A stretch of DNA of 15,791 nucleotides. It comes from DATKMS01 sp041497995 (GTDB lineage: Bacteria > Desulfobacterota > Binatia > HRBIN30). Shown in pieces: positions 1 to 6,882 of this stretch; the first letter of the stretch is position 1; each line of letters opens with the position of its first letter. The notes beneath the pieces were generated by a model. The model saw only the letters and a list, made by a program, of their open reading frames with translations. It ran no database searches and had not been told where the DNA came from. The DNA lies in assembly GCA_041497995.1 (NCBI GenBank), contig JBGQHM010000125.1, positions 1 to 15,791 on the forward strand. Reading direction: 5' to 3'. The translations under genes and the position numbers were made by a program.

Positions 1-433
1 CGCGACCCCGATCGTTCTTGCGGTCCACATGACCTGCGTGTGCGCGGCGATCAGTCGCATGCACGTCGTCTCCTCGAGTCGTGCGGTGCTCGGTCTGTCA
101 CTGTTCGGCGTGGCGGTTGCCTTCTGGTTCTGGGGCCGGACGATGATTGGCCCGTTGCGGGTGCGCCGGCTGCCGGACGAGCCGCCGCTGCGATTGCAGC
201 GGCGCGGTGCCTTCGGCATTGTGCGTCACCCGCTGTATTCGAGCTATCTGCTCGCTGCGGCTGCCCCGCTCGCGGTGGCCCCGCGAGTACTCTTCGTGCT
301 CACGTATGCCGCGTGCTGTGTGGCGGTGACGGTGCGCGCCGTTCAAGAAGAGCGCCGCCTGCGCGCGCAGGTCGGCGCTTCGTACGATGCCTATTGCCGC
401 GAGGTGAAGCGGCTGATTCCGTTCGTGTGGTGA
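1..433 (+). CDS. Isoprenylcysteine carboxyl methyltransferase-like membrane protein (5' truncated)
   Basis: The reading frame (codons beginning at position 2) is open to the left edge, so the true start probably lies outside the window; the first internal ATG is at 29. The visible part is strongly hydrophobic and ends with the C-terminal signature of the ICMT/PEMT-like membrane methyltransferases: a GxFGIVRHPLYSSYLL stretch, a second hydrophobic helix, then EERRL, a YDAYCREVKRLIPF tail. In this family the RHPxY and EE elements form the SAM and substrate pocket at the membrane face. Bacterial members are mostly of unknown substrate, so no specific reaction is claimed. The gene stops with TGA at 431-433 and converges on the minus-strand lipoprotein at 517-912, with a large inverted repeat between them. 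Family assignment is good; function is open. Confidence 0.75.
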   Translation, partial: ATPIVLAVHMTCVCAAISRMHVVSSSRAVLGLSLFGVAVAFWFWGRTMIGPLRVRRLPDEPPLRLQRRGAFGIVRHPLYSSYLLAAAAPLAVAPRVLFVLTYAACCVAVTVRAVQEERRLRAQVGASYDAYCREVKRLIPFVW

Positions 434-444
434 GAGGAAAGCGG

Positions 445-514
445 TCAGCAATCAGCTGTCAGCTCTCAGCTCCTGAATTCTGTGCTGATGGCTGAGAGCT
501 GACGGCTGATTGCT
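445..514. repeat. Heptad-built inverted repeat between convergent genes (terminator-like hairpin)
   Basis: Arms 447-470 and 491-514 are reverse complements over 24 nt with a single exception at 457/504, which as RNA on the plus strand would be a U-G wobble; the loop is 20 nt. The left side is four units of TCAGCNN (445-472) and the right side is four units of GCTGANN (484-511), so the palindrome is made of 7-nt periodic repeats. It lies exactly between two convergent stop codons (433 and 517). No long T tract follows on either strand. It may act as a bidirectional terminator, or be a dispersed REP-like element; it lacks the GTAG foot of the REPs near 8.6-9.4 kb. Confidence 0.7.
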
Positions 515-516
515 TT

Positions 517-912
517 CTATCTCGCTGTTCCGCTCTCGGTCGGGTCGTAATCGACGCGGATCACTTCCGTGCCGCCGCCGCCGAAGATGTTGCCGTCAGC
601 AAACACAACACGACCCACGCCTTTGTAGTAGTACGATGTACGGCGCGCGTCATTCCCGAAGTACCACGGAATCCACGCCTTCCCGGTCGCGTAGCTGTTC
701 TCATCGGTGGGTGCCCCGAGGAGATCCTTCACCTGCTTCTTGGTCATTCCAGATTGGACCTTCGCCAGTGGGCTGCCCGGTGGTGCGGGAACCCCTTTTT
801 CCGTCGCTGCTGCCGGGGCACCGCTGCCGCCGCTTTGCGCCGTCTGCTTCGCGCACGCTCCGAGCACCATCGTCAACGCACAGACCGCTACGAGTCCTGC
901 CATCCGTCGCAT
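517..912 (-). CDS. BamE/SmpA-OmlA-like outer-membrane lipoprotein
   Basis: Protein of 131 residues. A lipoprotein signal peptide ends in the lipobox VLGAC with the acylated Cys at 20, followed by a Gly/Ala/Pro-rich flexible stretch (about 27-48). The remainder has the SmpA/OmlA (BamE) fold signature: SPLAKVQSGMTKKQVKDLLGAP, then an aromatic-rich segment WYFGND, and two hydrophobic beta strands. BamE is an accessory lipoprotein of the outer-membrane beta-barrel assembly machine, but many small lipoproteins share this fold without belonging to BAM, so I do not assign bamE. The start at 910-912 is supported by a strong Shine-Dalgarno at 919-926; an ATG three codons in would leave the lipobox intact. 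It is divergent from the radical SAM gene. A second protein with a similar fold is at 9441-10079. Confidence 0.82.
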   Translation of the reverse strand: MRRMAGLVAVCALTMVLGACAKQTAQSGGSGAPAAATEKGVPAPPGSPLAKVQSGMTKKQVKDLLGAPTDENSYATGKAWIPWYFGNDARRTSYYYKGVGRVVFADGNIFGGGGTEVIRVDYDPTESGTAR

Positions 913-918
913 AGGGTT

Positions 919-926
919 CCTCCTCC
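919..926 (-). promoter_or_regulatory. Shine-Dalgarno of the BamE-like lipoprotein
   Basis: On the minus strand GGAGGAGG lies 6 nt before the ATG at 910-912. It supports that ATG over the internal Met at codon 4. Confidence 0.75.
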
Positions 927-939
927 GAAAAGTGTGGGT

Positions 940-968
940 TGCTTACTCAACACACGCGCTAGCGTCAA
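940..968 (-). promoter_or_regulatory. Candidate sigma70-type promoter for the BamE-like lipoprotein
   Basis: Minus strand: TTGACG (963-968), a 17-nt spacer, then TAAGCA (940-945). The -35 matches the consensus in five of six bases; the -10 is weak (TA at its first two positions only). The implied leader is about 20 nt and contains the strong Shine-Dalgarno at 919-926. Confidence 0.35.
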
Positions 969-1016
969 GGCGCAGCCTACTTGCCCCGCTACGGAGGAGT
1001 GGTGTAGCGTCCGCGC

Positions 1017-2540
1017 ATGCCTGTCGCCGTCGGCACCGATCACGGCGCAGCGCCGCAGCGGACGCTGGTGCTGTGCGAGCCGCCCTTCCTGTTTTGGGAT
1101 CGCAGCATGGACAAGCTGCGGCAGGGCGAGGAAACCATTCCGGGCATGGGCATGCTCGTGCTCGCCGCCGTGGCGCGCACGCGCGGCTATCGCGTGCATC
1201 TTGTCGATGCCAAGCAGCAAGGCGTGTCGGTTGACGACGTGACGCGACGGATCGCCGCGTTGCGTCCAGACTATTTGGGCCTGTCGGCGACGACCATCTC
1301 GGTCACCAATGCCGCGCGCATCGCCGAGCGTGTGAAGGCGCTCGTGCCCAATGTCGTGACGATCCTCGGCGGCGCGCATGTCAGCGCCATCCCCGAGCGC
1401 ACGCTGGAAGCGTTCCCGTCCGTCGACTTCGGGATCGTCGGTGAAGGCGAAGTCTCGTTGTTCGAGCTGCTCGCGCGTTTGGACGGCGGCAGCGACGTCG
1501 CGAACGTCCCCGGTTTGGCGTATCGCCGTGACGGGCGCGTGCGCGCCAATCCACGTGCGCCGTACATCGACGACCTTGATGCATTGCCGCTGCCGGCGTG
1601 GGATCTGCTGCCGGATTTCCCGCATCGCTTCCAGCCTTCACTGTTCAGCTACCCGCGCACGCCGGTGGCCACGTTGATCACGTCACGCGGCTGTCCGTTC
1701 TCCTGCTCGTTCTGCGATCGTTCCACCTCGGGCAAGCGCGGCCGTATGCACAGTGTGGAGTACATCGTGCGTCTGTGCCGCCACCTCGTCGGGCTTGGCG
1801 TGCGGCACATCATTTTTGTCGACGACCTGTTCACCGTGCGCAAGCAACGTGTCATCGACATGTGCCGGGCGTTCCTCGACGAGGGCTTCACATTTTCGTG
1901 GAGCTGCAACAGCCATCCGAACTTGCTCGATCTCGACACCATGAAGCTGATGCGCCGCGCCGGCTGCTGGCAGATCGCCTACGGCATCGAGTCGGGCTCG
2001 CAACGGATACTCGATGTCGTCAAGCGCGAGGTGCGCATTCCGCGCATGCGGGAGACCCTCCGTATGACGCGCGCCGCTGGTATTCGCACCAAGGGCTACG
2101 TGATGATCGGTCATCCGACCGAAGGCCTGGACAGCCTCGCCGAGACCGCCACGTTCCTGAAGGTTGTGGAGCTCGATCTCTGTCAGATCACCAAGTTCAC
2201 GCCCTATCCGGGTACTCCCGCTTATCCGACGGTTCGGAGCCACGGGAGTTTCGACGAAGACTGGGAACAAATGAACGCGATGAACTTCACGTTCGTTCCC
2301 ACCGGCCTCACGGTGGACATCCTCGAAACTTACTTTGACTACCTCTATCGGACCTTCTACCACCGCTCGGACATTCTGTGGGGACTGGCCAAGTTGCTGG
2401 CGCAAGAGCCGAAGTACATGAGGCGGCTGGCTGCCTCGTCGGTCGTCTATCTGCGCGGCAAGTTCGCCCTCGGGCGGTACCTCGTCGGACACCTGCCGCG
2501 TCGCTACCGCGTCGCCTTGGCTCCGCGCGTTGAACAATGA
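1017..2540 (+). CDS. B12-binding-domain radical SAM protein
   Basis: Protein of 507 residues. Residues about 15-160 form a cobalamin-binding Rossmann-like domain of the kind found in class B radical SAM enzymes (GMGMLVLAAVARTRGYRV, then an LGLSATT strand, then ILGGAHVSAIPE, then DFGIVGEGE). The radical SAM domain follows, with its [4Fe-4S] ligands C226, C230 and C233 in CPFSCSFC, then the IIFVDDLF strand and the YGIESGSQ segment. The C-terminal part (about 390-507) resembles that of BchE-like and related Fe-S oxidoreductases. In this superfamily the reactions include methylation and oxidative cyclisation on unactivated carbons; the substrate cannot be read here. The His of the usual DxHxxG cobalamin motif is Lys (D64-A-K-Q-Q-G69), suggesting cobalamin bound without a protein His ligand. 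The start is the first ATG after an in-frame stop at 1005; GGAGGAG (993-999) is rather far upstream, 17 nt. Confidence 0.88.
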   Translation: MPVAVGTDHGAAPQRTLVLCEPPFLFWDRSMDKLRQGEETIPGMGMLVLAAVARTRGYRVHLVDAKQQGVSVDDVTRRIAALRPDYLGLSATTISVTNAARIAERVKALVPNVVTILGGAHVSAIPERTLEAFPSVDFGIVGEGEVSLFELLARLDGGSDVANVPGLAYRRDGRVRANPRAPYIDDLDALPLPAWDLLPDFPHRFQPSLFSYPRTPVATLITSRGCPFSCSFCDRSTSGKRGRMHSVEYIVRLCRHLVGLGVRHIIFVDDLFTVRKQRVIDMCRAFLDEGFTFSWSCNSHPNLLDLDTMKLMRRAGCWQIAYGIESGSQRILDVVKREVRIPRMRETLRMTRAAGIRTKGYVMIGHPTEGLDSLAETATFLKVVELDLCQITKFTPYPGTPAYPTVRSHGSFDEDWEQMNAMNFTFVPTGLTVDILETYFDYLYRTFYHRSDILWGLAKLLAQEPKYMRRLAASSVVYLRGKFALGRYLVGHLPRRYRVALAPRVEQ

Positions 2541-2577
2541 GGTGCGCGCAGGGTTACGTTGCTGACCGCGCGCCCAA

Positions 2578-2608
2578 TTGACAGAAACTCCCCGACTTGT
2601 GTTAGGCT
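2578..2608 (+). promoter_or_regulatory. Sigma70-type promoter of the envelope operon
   Basis: TTGACA (2578-2583) is a perfect -35 box. The best -10 is TAGGCT (2603-2608), which keeps T1, A2 and T6 of the consensus with a 19-nt spacer; TTAGGC at 2602 would give 18 nt. It lies in the 150-nt gap before the five-gene operon and leaves a leader of about 75 nt. Confidence 0.6.
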
Positions 2609-2667
2609 CTGCGCCAGTCAAGCGAGGCGGCGGGAGGGCGAACAACTATCCGAGGCGTGGAGCAGTG

Positions 2668-2694
2668 ATGCGCCTACGTGAAGGTCAACCATGA
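2668..2694 (+). CDS. Candidate 8-codon leader ORF coupled to the TPR gene
   Basis: ATG at 2668 opens a mini-ORF encoding MRLREGQP and ending in TGA at 2692-2694. That stop overlaps the ATG of the next gene (2691) as ATGA, the same geometry as the 2691/3509 and 3509/4363 gene junctions. GGAG at 2659-2662 lies 5 nt before this ATG, a better ribosome site than the one in front of 2691 (GAAGG at 2680-2684). It could load ribosomes onto the operon by translational coupling. There is no attenuator hairpin or run of one amino acid, so classical attenuation is unlikely. Chance occurrence is quite possible. Confidence 0.35.
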   Translation: MRLREGQP

Positions 2695-3512
2695 TCGCGC
2701 GGGTCTGGTACGCTGTGCTCGCTGGGGGCTTGCTGGTGCTCGCTGGAACGTTCGCTGTTCGGCTGCACCGCGGGCGTCAGCAGGCGCTGCCGGTTGTAGA
2801 AGCACCCGCGGAGATTGCGGGACGCTCGTGCGAAGAGGCCATCGGCACGGCGCGGCAGTTGACGAAAAGCGGCGCGCTGGACAGGGCGCGCCTCGTCTAT
2901 CTCTGGCTGCTGAGCGACTGTGACACCTCGCCCGTGTTACCCGACGCGATGCTCGAAGCGGGCTCGCTGTTCGGTCACTTGTTGCAGCAGCCGCGTGAGG
3001 CGCGCCTCGTCTACGCACAGTTTCTACGGCGCTTCCCCACGAATCCCGAGGCCGGTGACGTCACCTATCACCTGGCCCGGCTGGAGATCGAGCGGGGCGA
3101 CTACACAGCCGCGGTGGCGCATCTCACGACGTTGGCCCAGCGCTATCCGGACAGCTGGCACGAGGAGAGCGCCAAGTTCCTTGCGGCCAAGGCGGCGGAG
3201 ATGCTGGCGGCCGAGCAGCGCTCGCGTCGTACGGTCTTCGGGCAACTCGCGCAGCTGGTTCCGAACAACTGGGTGTCGGTGCTGGCGCTGCTGACCGCTC
3301 TAGGCCCAACGGTGATACAGAGCGTTACGAAGGCCCGAGAATCGGCTGAGAGCACGGCGCGAAGTCGTTGGACGATGCCTTCTGTGATCATCGGGCTCAC
3401 TCTCCTGAACTTCGTCATAAACAACGTGGACAGCGCGCAGCAGACCCGTGCGCTGATGGAAAAGCTCGATGAGCTTGCGAGCAGCGCTGCCCAGCTGGGG
3501 GCGAGCCAATGA
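2691..3512 (+). CDS. Membrane-anchored TPR-like protein, first gene of the envelope operon
   Basis: Protein of 273 residues. An N-terminal transmembrane helix (about 5-23) anchors the protein. Residues about 45-170 are helical and TPR-like, with paired-helix units such as ALDRARLVYLWLLSD, PREARLVYAQFLRRFP and GDYTAAVAHLTTLAQRYP, the pattern of YbgF/YfiO-type periplasmic scaffold repeats. Two hydrophobic stretches follow (about 195-211 and 229-245), then a polar helix. These repeats usually bind partner proteins; there is no enzymatic motif. An in-frame stop at 2679 makes this ATG the only reasonable start. The last codon overlaps the next start by 4 nt (ATGA, 3509-3512), so the two genes are translationally coupled. 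I recognise no named family. Confidence 0.78.
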   Translation: MIARVWYAVLAGGLLVLAGTFAVRLHRGRQQALPVVEAPAEIAGRSCEEAIGTARQLTKSGALDRARLVYLWLLSDCDTSPVLPDAMLEAGSLFGHLLQQPREARLVYAQFLRRFPTNPEAGDVTYHLARLEIERGDYTAAVAHLTTLAQRYPDSWHEESAKFLAAKAAEMLAAEQRSRRTVFGQLAQLVPNNWVSVLALLTALGPTVIQSVTKARESAESTARSRWTMPSVIIGLTLLNFVINNVDSAQQTRALMEKLDELASSAAQLGASQ

Positions 3513-4366
3513 CGGGAGGGACCGCGCAGCCCTCGATGGGGATGCGGTGCCTGCTGTTGGTCGTGGCGCTGTCGGCCGTCTTCCCGTTCGTACGAGCACA
3601 CGCGGCCGACGCCGATGTGCAAGAGATCGACGCTACCGGCCGTTATCATCTGGGTGACAACGACACACGGATTGACGGTCATCGGTTGGCGCTCATGGAC
3701 GCCAAACGTAACGCACTCGAGAAGGTGGGGACGTACGTTGAGAGCATCACCGAGGTGAAGGACTTCCAACTCACGCGCGATGACATCAAGACGTACACCG
3801 CGGGTATCATCGCAGTGGAGGAGCAGGGCGAGCCGAAGTGGGAGATGATCGGCCCGACCTTGCGCTGTACGGTGATCGTGAAGGCAAAGGTCGACAAGAG
3901 CAGCGTCACCAACAAGATCGGTGCGCTGCGCAAAGACAAGGAAGCCACCCTGGAACTGCGCGACGCGCGCAAGAAGACTGAGGAGAACGAGCACAAGGTG
4001 GCGGAGCTGAATAAGCAGCTGAAGAAAGCCAAGAAGGGCTCGCCCGCCGCCAAGCGTGCGAAGGAGTCGCGAGACAATGCCCTCGCCGGCATCGACTCGG
4101 CGACGCTCAAGGCGCAGGCCATCGGCATGAAGAACTTCTCGCAAGCCGAGTGGGCGCAGGTGCGCGACTACGTCAACCGCAACGTCAACCTCAAGGGCTG
4201 CATGCCGTTCAAGTCTTCCCAGACGACCGCGGACCGCGGCAGCGGGCTGTTGTTCGTCGTCGTGCCGGCATTGGCGTTTGGGATGTCCAAACCGCGGAGA
4301 CGAAACAAATCGACGCGAAGGCGCAAAGACGCAGCGTCGCAGAGTGAGAGAAAGGAGGGTGCATGA
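3509..4366 (+). CDS. Secreted FlgT N-domain-like protein with coiled coil
   Basis: Protein of 285 residues with a signal peptide (about 12-33, cleavage near VRAHAAD). Residues about 38-130 match the pattern of the flagellar assembly protein T N-terminal domain: DATGRYHLGD, an Ala-rich helix ALMDAKRNALEKVGTYVES, TEVKDFQLTRDDIKTYTAG, and a final TVIVKAKVD strand. Residues about 140-195 are a highly charged coiled coil. A short hydrophobic segment (247-259) is followed by a very basic tail from 262 on, encoded by an octamer-like repeat (4313-4344). In Vibrio, FlgT helps build a ring around the flagellar basal body; no flagellar gene is in view here, so only fold similarity is claimed. The start overlaps the previous stop (ATGA), and the gene overlaps the next one the same way. 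Confidence 0.75.
   Translation: MTGGTAQPSMGMRCLLLVVALSAVFPFVRAHAADADVQEIDATGRYHLGDNDTRIDGHRLALMDAKRNALEKVGTYVESITEVKDFQLTRDDIKTYTAGIIAVEEQGEPKWEMIGPTLRCTVIVKAKVDKSSVTNKIGALRKDKEATLELRDARKKTEENEHKVAELNKQLKKAKKGSPAAKRAKESRDNALAGIDSATLKAQAIGMKNFSQAEWAQVRDYVNRNVNLKGCMPFKSSQTTADRGSGLLFVVVPALAFGMSKPRRRNKSTRRRKDAASQSERKEGA
4313..4344 (+). repeat. Octamer-like repeat inside the 3' end of the FlgT-N-like gene
   Basis: Four 8-nt units read ACGCGAAG, GCGCAAAG, ACGCAGCG, TCGCAGAG, with consensus NCGCNNAG. They encode the basic tail that follows the last hydrophobic segment of the protein. From memory, degenerate CGCAAAGNCGCAAAG-type repeats are common between genes in some high-GC genomes; this looks like such a sequence captured into the reading frame. 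Confidence 0.45.
4351..4358 (+). promoter_or_regulatory. Shine-Dalgarno of the LPP20-domain gene
   Basis: AAAGGAGG sits 4 nt before the ATG at 4363, inside the end of the preceding gene. It is the strongest ribosome site in the operon and confirms the ATGA overlap start. Confidence 0.7.
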
Positions 4367-5229
4367 ACCGCAGCTGGATGCCGCTGGTCGTGCTCGCCGG
4401 AGCCCTTGCCGCCGGGCGCGGGGTGTCTGAGGAGAATGCCGCCGCCCCCAAGGAGGTTCGGGACGCTACCCAAGTGTTCACGGAACGCATGATCGTTGTA
4501 CGCGGCCAAGGGGTCGCGCCGACGGACCGGCCGCTGTCAACGGGGCAGAAGGAGATCCTGGCGCTGCGCGCCGCGAAGGTGGTGGCGCTGCGCGAGTTGG
4601 CGGAGATCCTCTCCGGCGTTCGCGTGTCGGGAGAGACCTGCATCCAGGACGCGGCGGCGCACAGCGATGAGATCAAGGCGAGCGTCAATGGACTCATCAA
4701 GGGCGCCGAGGTGGTGCACGAGTCGTACGATGAACACAAAGAAGTGGCGACCGTCTACGTGCGCCTGGGGCTCGATGGGCCGAGTGGGCTGACGCAGACG
4801 TTACTGCCCAAGATGATCGAGCAGAAAGTCGCCGGTGCGCCGCCCGCGAAGCAGTACGCTCCACCGGCCCAGGCACCGCCGCCGTCCACCGAGCCGGCCG
4901 ACGCACTCATCATCGATGCGACCGGGAAGAACCTCCGTCCCGCGCTGATCAACCGCGTCGTGGCGAACAATGGCAATGTGCTCTTCGAGCCGAGTAAGAT
5001 TCCGCCTGAGATCCTGGCAAAGAAGGGGTGCGGTGACTACACCAGCGACCTCGGGAAGGCGAAGGCGATCGCTGCCAGCCACGGCGCCAAGCACCCGTTG
5101 GTGATCAAGGCTGCCGGTGTGACCCGCTCGACGGATGCCACGGTATCAGAGGCGGATGCCACGGTGATTTTTACGGAGAACCAACGGAGCAACTTTCTGG
5201 AGGGTGCCCAGGTCGTCTTCGTGCTGTAG
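4363..5229 (+). CDS. Periplasmic LPP20-domain protein
   Basis: Protein of 288 residues with an N-terminal signal-like segment (about 4-18). Residues about 45-135 fit the LPP20 domain: GQGVAP, the helix ALRAAKVVALRELAEILSGVRVSG, ETCIQDAA, DEIKASVNGLIKGAEVV and a closing TVYVRLGL strand. A Pro/Ala linker (158-178) leads to a second domain that starts ADALIIDATGKNLRPAL and ends HPLVIKAAGV, also a recurrent partner of LPP20 proteins. LPP20-domain proteins (for example FlgP of Vibrio) are normally outer-membrane lipoproteins, but here no Cys follows the signal: the LAAG run continues with Arg19 (codon 4417-4419, CGC). It is therefore predicted to be soluble periplasmic, or anchored by its uncleaved signal. 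Placement right after the FlgT-N-like gene echoes the FlgP/FlgT pairing. Confidence 0.8.
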   Translation: MNRSWMPLVVLAGALAAGRGVSEENAAAPKEVRDATQVFTERMIVVRGQGVAPTDRPLSTGQKEILALRAAKVVALRELAEILSGVRVSGETCIQDAAAHSDEIKASVNGLIKGAEVVHESYDEHKEVATVYVRLGLDGPSGLTQTLLPKMIEQKVAGAPPAKQYAPPAQAPPPSTEPADALIIDATGKNLRPALINRVVANNGNVLFEPSKIPPEILAKKGCGDYTSDLGKAKAIAASHGAKHPLVIKAAGVTRSTDATVSEADATVIFTENQRSNFLEGAQVVFVL

Positions 5230-5280
5230 ACGATTGCGAAGGCTGCCTGCCGCTTCGCCAGGTGTCGAAGGCACGTCCGC

Positions 5281-6879
5281 ATGAAGACTGCGGCGACCAT
5301 CGCGTTGCTTGTACTCCTGGCGTCCGCAGCCGAGGTACGCGCACAGGCCGGCAACTTCACGTCCATCTTTCTCGCGCGCTGGAACCTGACGCATGGGAAA
5401 TACCTGGTCGACATCGGGGAGTACCTCGAGGCGCTGGAGGCGTTCGATACCGCGCTCGAGACGACGGACGATGCCGACGTGCGCACCGATGCGCTGCTAC
5501 AGAAGGCGAACACGCTCGCCCTCTTTCTCGATGCTCCGGATGACGCGATCCGTGTGTACGACGATCTGCTCTCGCAATACCCCAACAGCCCGGCGGCCGA
5601 AGCGGCCCAGTATCGTGCCGGCATGGTGCTGTTTGACCGCGAGCAATACGACCGCGCCGCACAATACTTTGAGCGCTATCTGAAGGAGCGGCCGAACGGC
5701 GCCTCGCGCGGGTCGGTGGAATTCCTGCTGCAACAGAGCCGCGCCAAAGGCCCGGCCCCGACGTCGGCGCCGACCACGCCGCGCGCGGCACCGACGCCCG
5801 TCGCCGCGGCGCCTGCCGCGCCCACAGCTCCGCTGGCGCCATCGACCACGCAAGTGAGAGTGCGGATACAGAAAGGCCACAGCACCCTGCGCATTGAAAC
5901 GGAGGGCCTGTTGGTTGTGACGCCCGGGTCTCCAGCTGGCCGCGCCGTCGATCTGACGGCGCGCAGCGGCTTGGTCGTCGCCGACGGCCAAGCCGGCGTC
6001 CGCGAGTTGACCATCAGTGGGGAACGGCCGCTGCAGATCCGCGCAGGAAATGCCAAGCGTCAGTACCGGGGCGCGTTGAGTGTCCGTGCCGACGGCAACA
6101 CGCTGCAGGTCATCAACCGCGTCGGCATCGAGGAGTACCTCTACGGCGTGGTCACCAAGGAGTCGGTCCAATCATGGCCACAGGAAGCGCTGAAGGCGCA
6201 GGCGATCGCCTCGCGGACCTACGCGCTGTACCAGGTGCAGCACCGGCAGGGTCGCGAGTGGGACATGGTCGACGACGAAGGGTCACAGGTCTACGGCGGC
6301 GTGGACGGCGAGAGTGCCCCGGGCCGGCGCGCCGTGGATGCGACGCGCGGGATGATCCTCGCGTACCGCGGTCGTCCCATCTACGCCATGTTCACAGCCA
6401 ACACCGGCTGGTACACGGGTGACTCGGGCTTCATCTTCGATCAACCATTGCCGTACCTCGTAGCGGCGCCGGACCCGTACAGTCCGGGTGAGCAGATGGG
6501 ACGGTGGACCCGCAGCTACAGCGCGAGCGCGATCCGTCAGAAGCTTGCAGAGATCGGGGTGCACCTTGGCGGAATTCGCGCGATCGAGCCGAAGGTGACG
6601 TGTCCGTCAGGGCGGATCGTCCGTGTCGACATCCTCGACGACCACGGCTCGCACGTGATGCGCATGCGCCCGACGCTCGGCCGCGCGTTGAAGCTCCCCG
6701 AGATTCTCCTCAAGGTGGAACACAACGGTGAGCAGTTCGTCTTCGCTGGCGGCGGGTTCGGCCACGGCGTCGGCCTGTCCCAATGGGGCGCGAAGGCGAT
6801 GGCAGCCAAGGGCCTCAGCGTGAAAGAGATCATGGCCTTCTACTACCACGGGGCCGAGATCGTGCCGGTGGCGCAGTAG
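5281..6879 (+). CDS. TPR-SpoIID/LytB domain protein, putative peptidoglycan glycan-strand lyase
   Basis: Protein of 532 residues. Signal peptide 1-22; TPR-like repeats about 37-152 (YLEALEAFDTALE, DDAIRVYDDLLSQYP, QYDRAAQYFERYL); Ala/Pro/Thr-rich linker 158-190; beta-rich region 191-275; SpoIID domain about 276-530. The core SpoIID signature is clear: GIEEYLYGVVTKES, then SWPQEALKAQAIASRTYAL, FTANTG, and GGFGHGVGLSQWGA (491-504). Glu294 aligns with the catalytic Glu of Bacillus SpoIID, a lytic transglycosylase that cuts glycan strands lacking stem peptides. The second Gly of the usual NTGG is Trp (TGWYTG). SpoIID homologues are widespread in non-sporulating diderms. GAAGG (5267-5271) is a modest ribosome site 9 nt before the ATG. 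The TPR region may recruit partners, perhaps the other operon products. Confidence 0.9.
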   Translation: MKTAATIALLVLLASAAEVRAQAGNFTSIFLARWNLTHGKYLVDIGEYLEALEAFDTALETTDDADVRTDALLQKANTLALFLDAPDDAIRVYDDLLSQYPNSPAAEAAQYRAGMVLFDREQYDRAAQYFERYLKERPNGASRGSVEFLLQQSRAKGPAPTSAPTTPRAAPTPVAAAPAAPTAPLAPSTTQVRVRIQKGHSTLRIETEGLLVVTPGSPAGRAVDLTARSGLVVADGQAGVRELTISGERPLQIRAGNAKRQYRGALSVRADGNTLQVINRVGIEEYLYGVVTKESVQSWPQEALKAQAIASRTYALYQVQHRQGREWDMVDDEGSQVYGGVDGESAPGRRAVDATRGMILAYRGRPIYAMFTANTGWYTGDSGFIFDQPLPYLVAAPDPYSPGEQMGRWTRSYSASAIRQKLAEIGVHLGGIRAIEPKVTCPSGRIVRVDILDDHGSHVMRMRPTLGRALKLPEILLKVEHNGEQFVFAGGGFGHGVGLSQWGAKAMAAKGLSVKEIMAFYYHGAEIVPVAQ

Positions 6880-6882
6880 GCC

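Noticed and set aside
1683..2645. 320-codon minus-strand open frame over the first radical SAM gene
   Set aside because: Antisense to a well-supported CDS; no recognisable domain.
3143..4144. 333-codon minus-strand open frame
   Set aside because: Opposes the TPR and FlgT-N-like genes, spans a translationally coupled junction and has no protein-like motifs.
5236..5258. 6-bp inverted repeat between the LPP20 and SpoIID genes
   Set aside because: Short stem with an 11-nt loop and no T tract; in high-GC DNA this is expected by chance, and the spacing suggests the operon continues.
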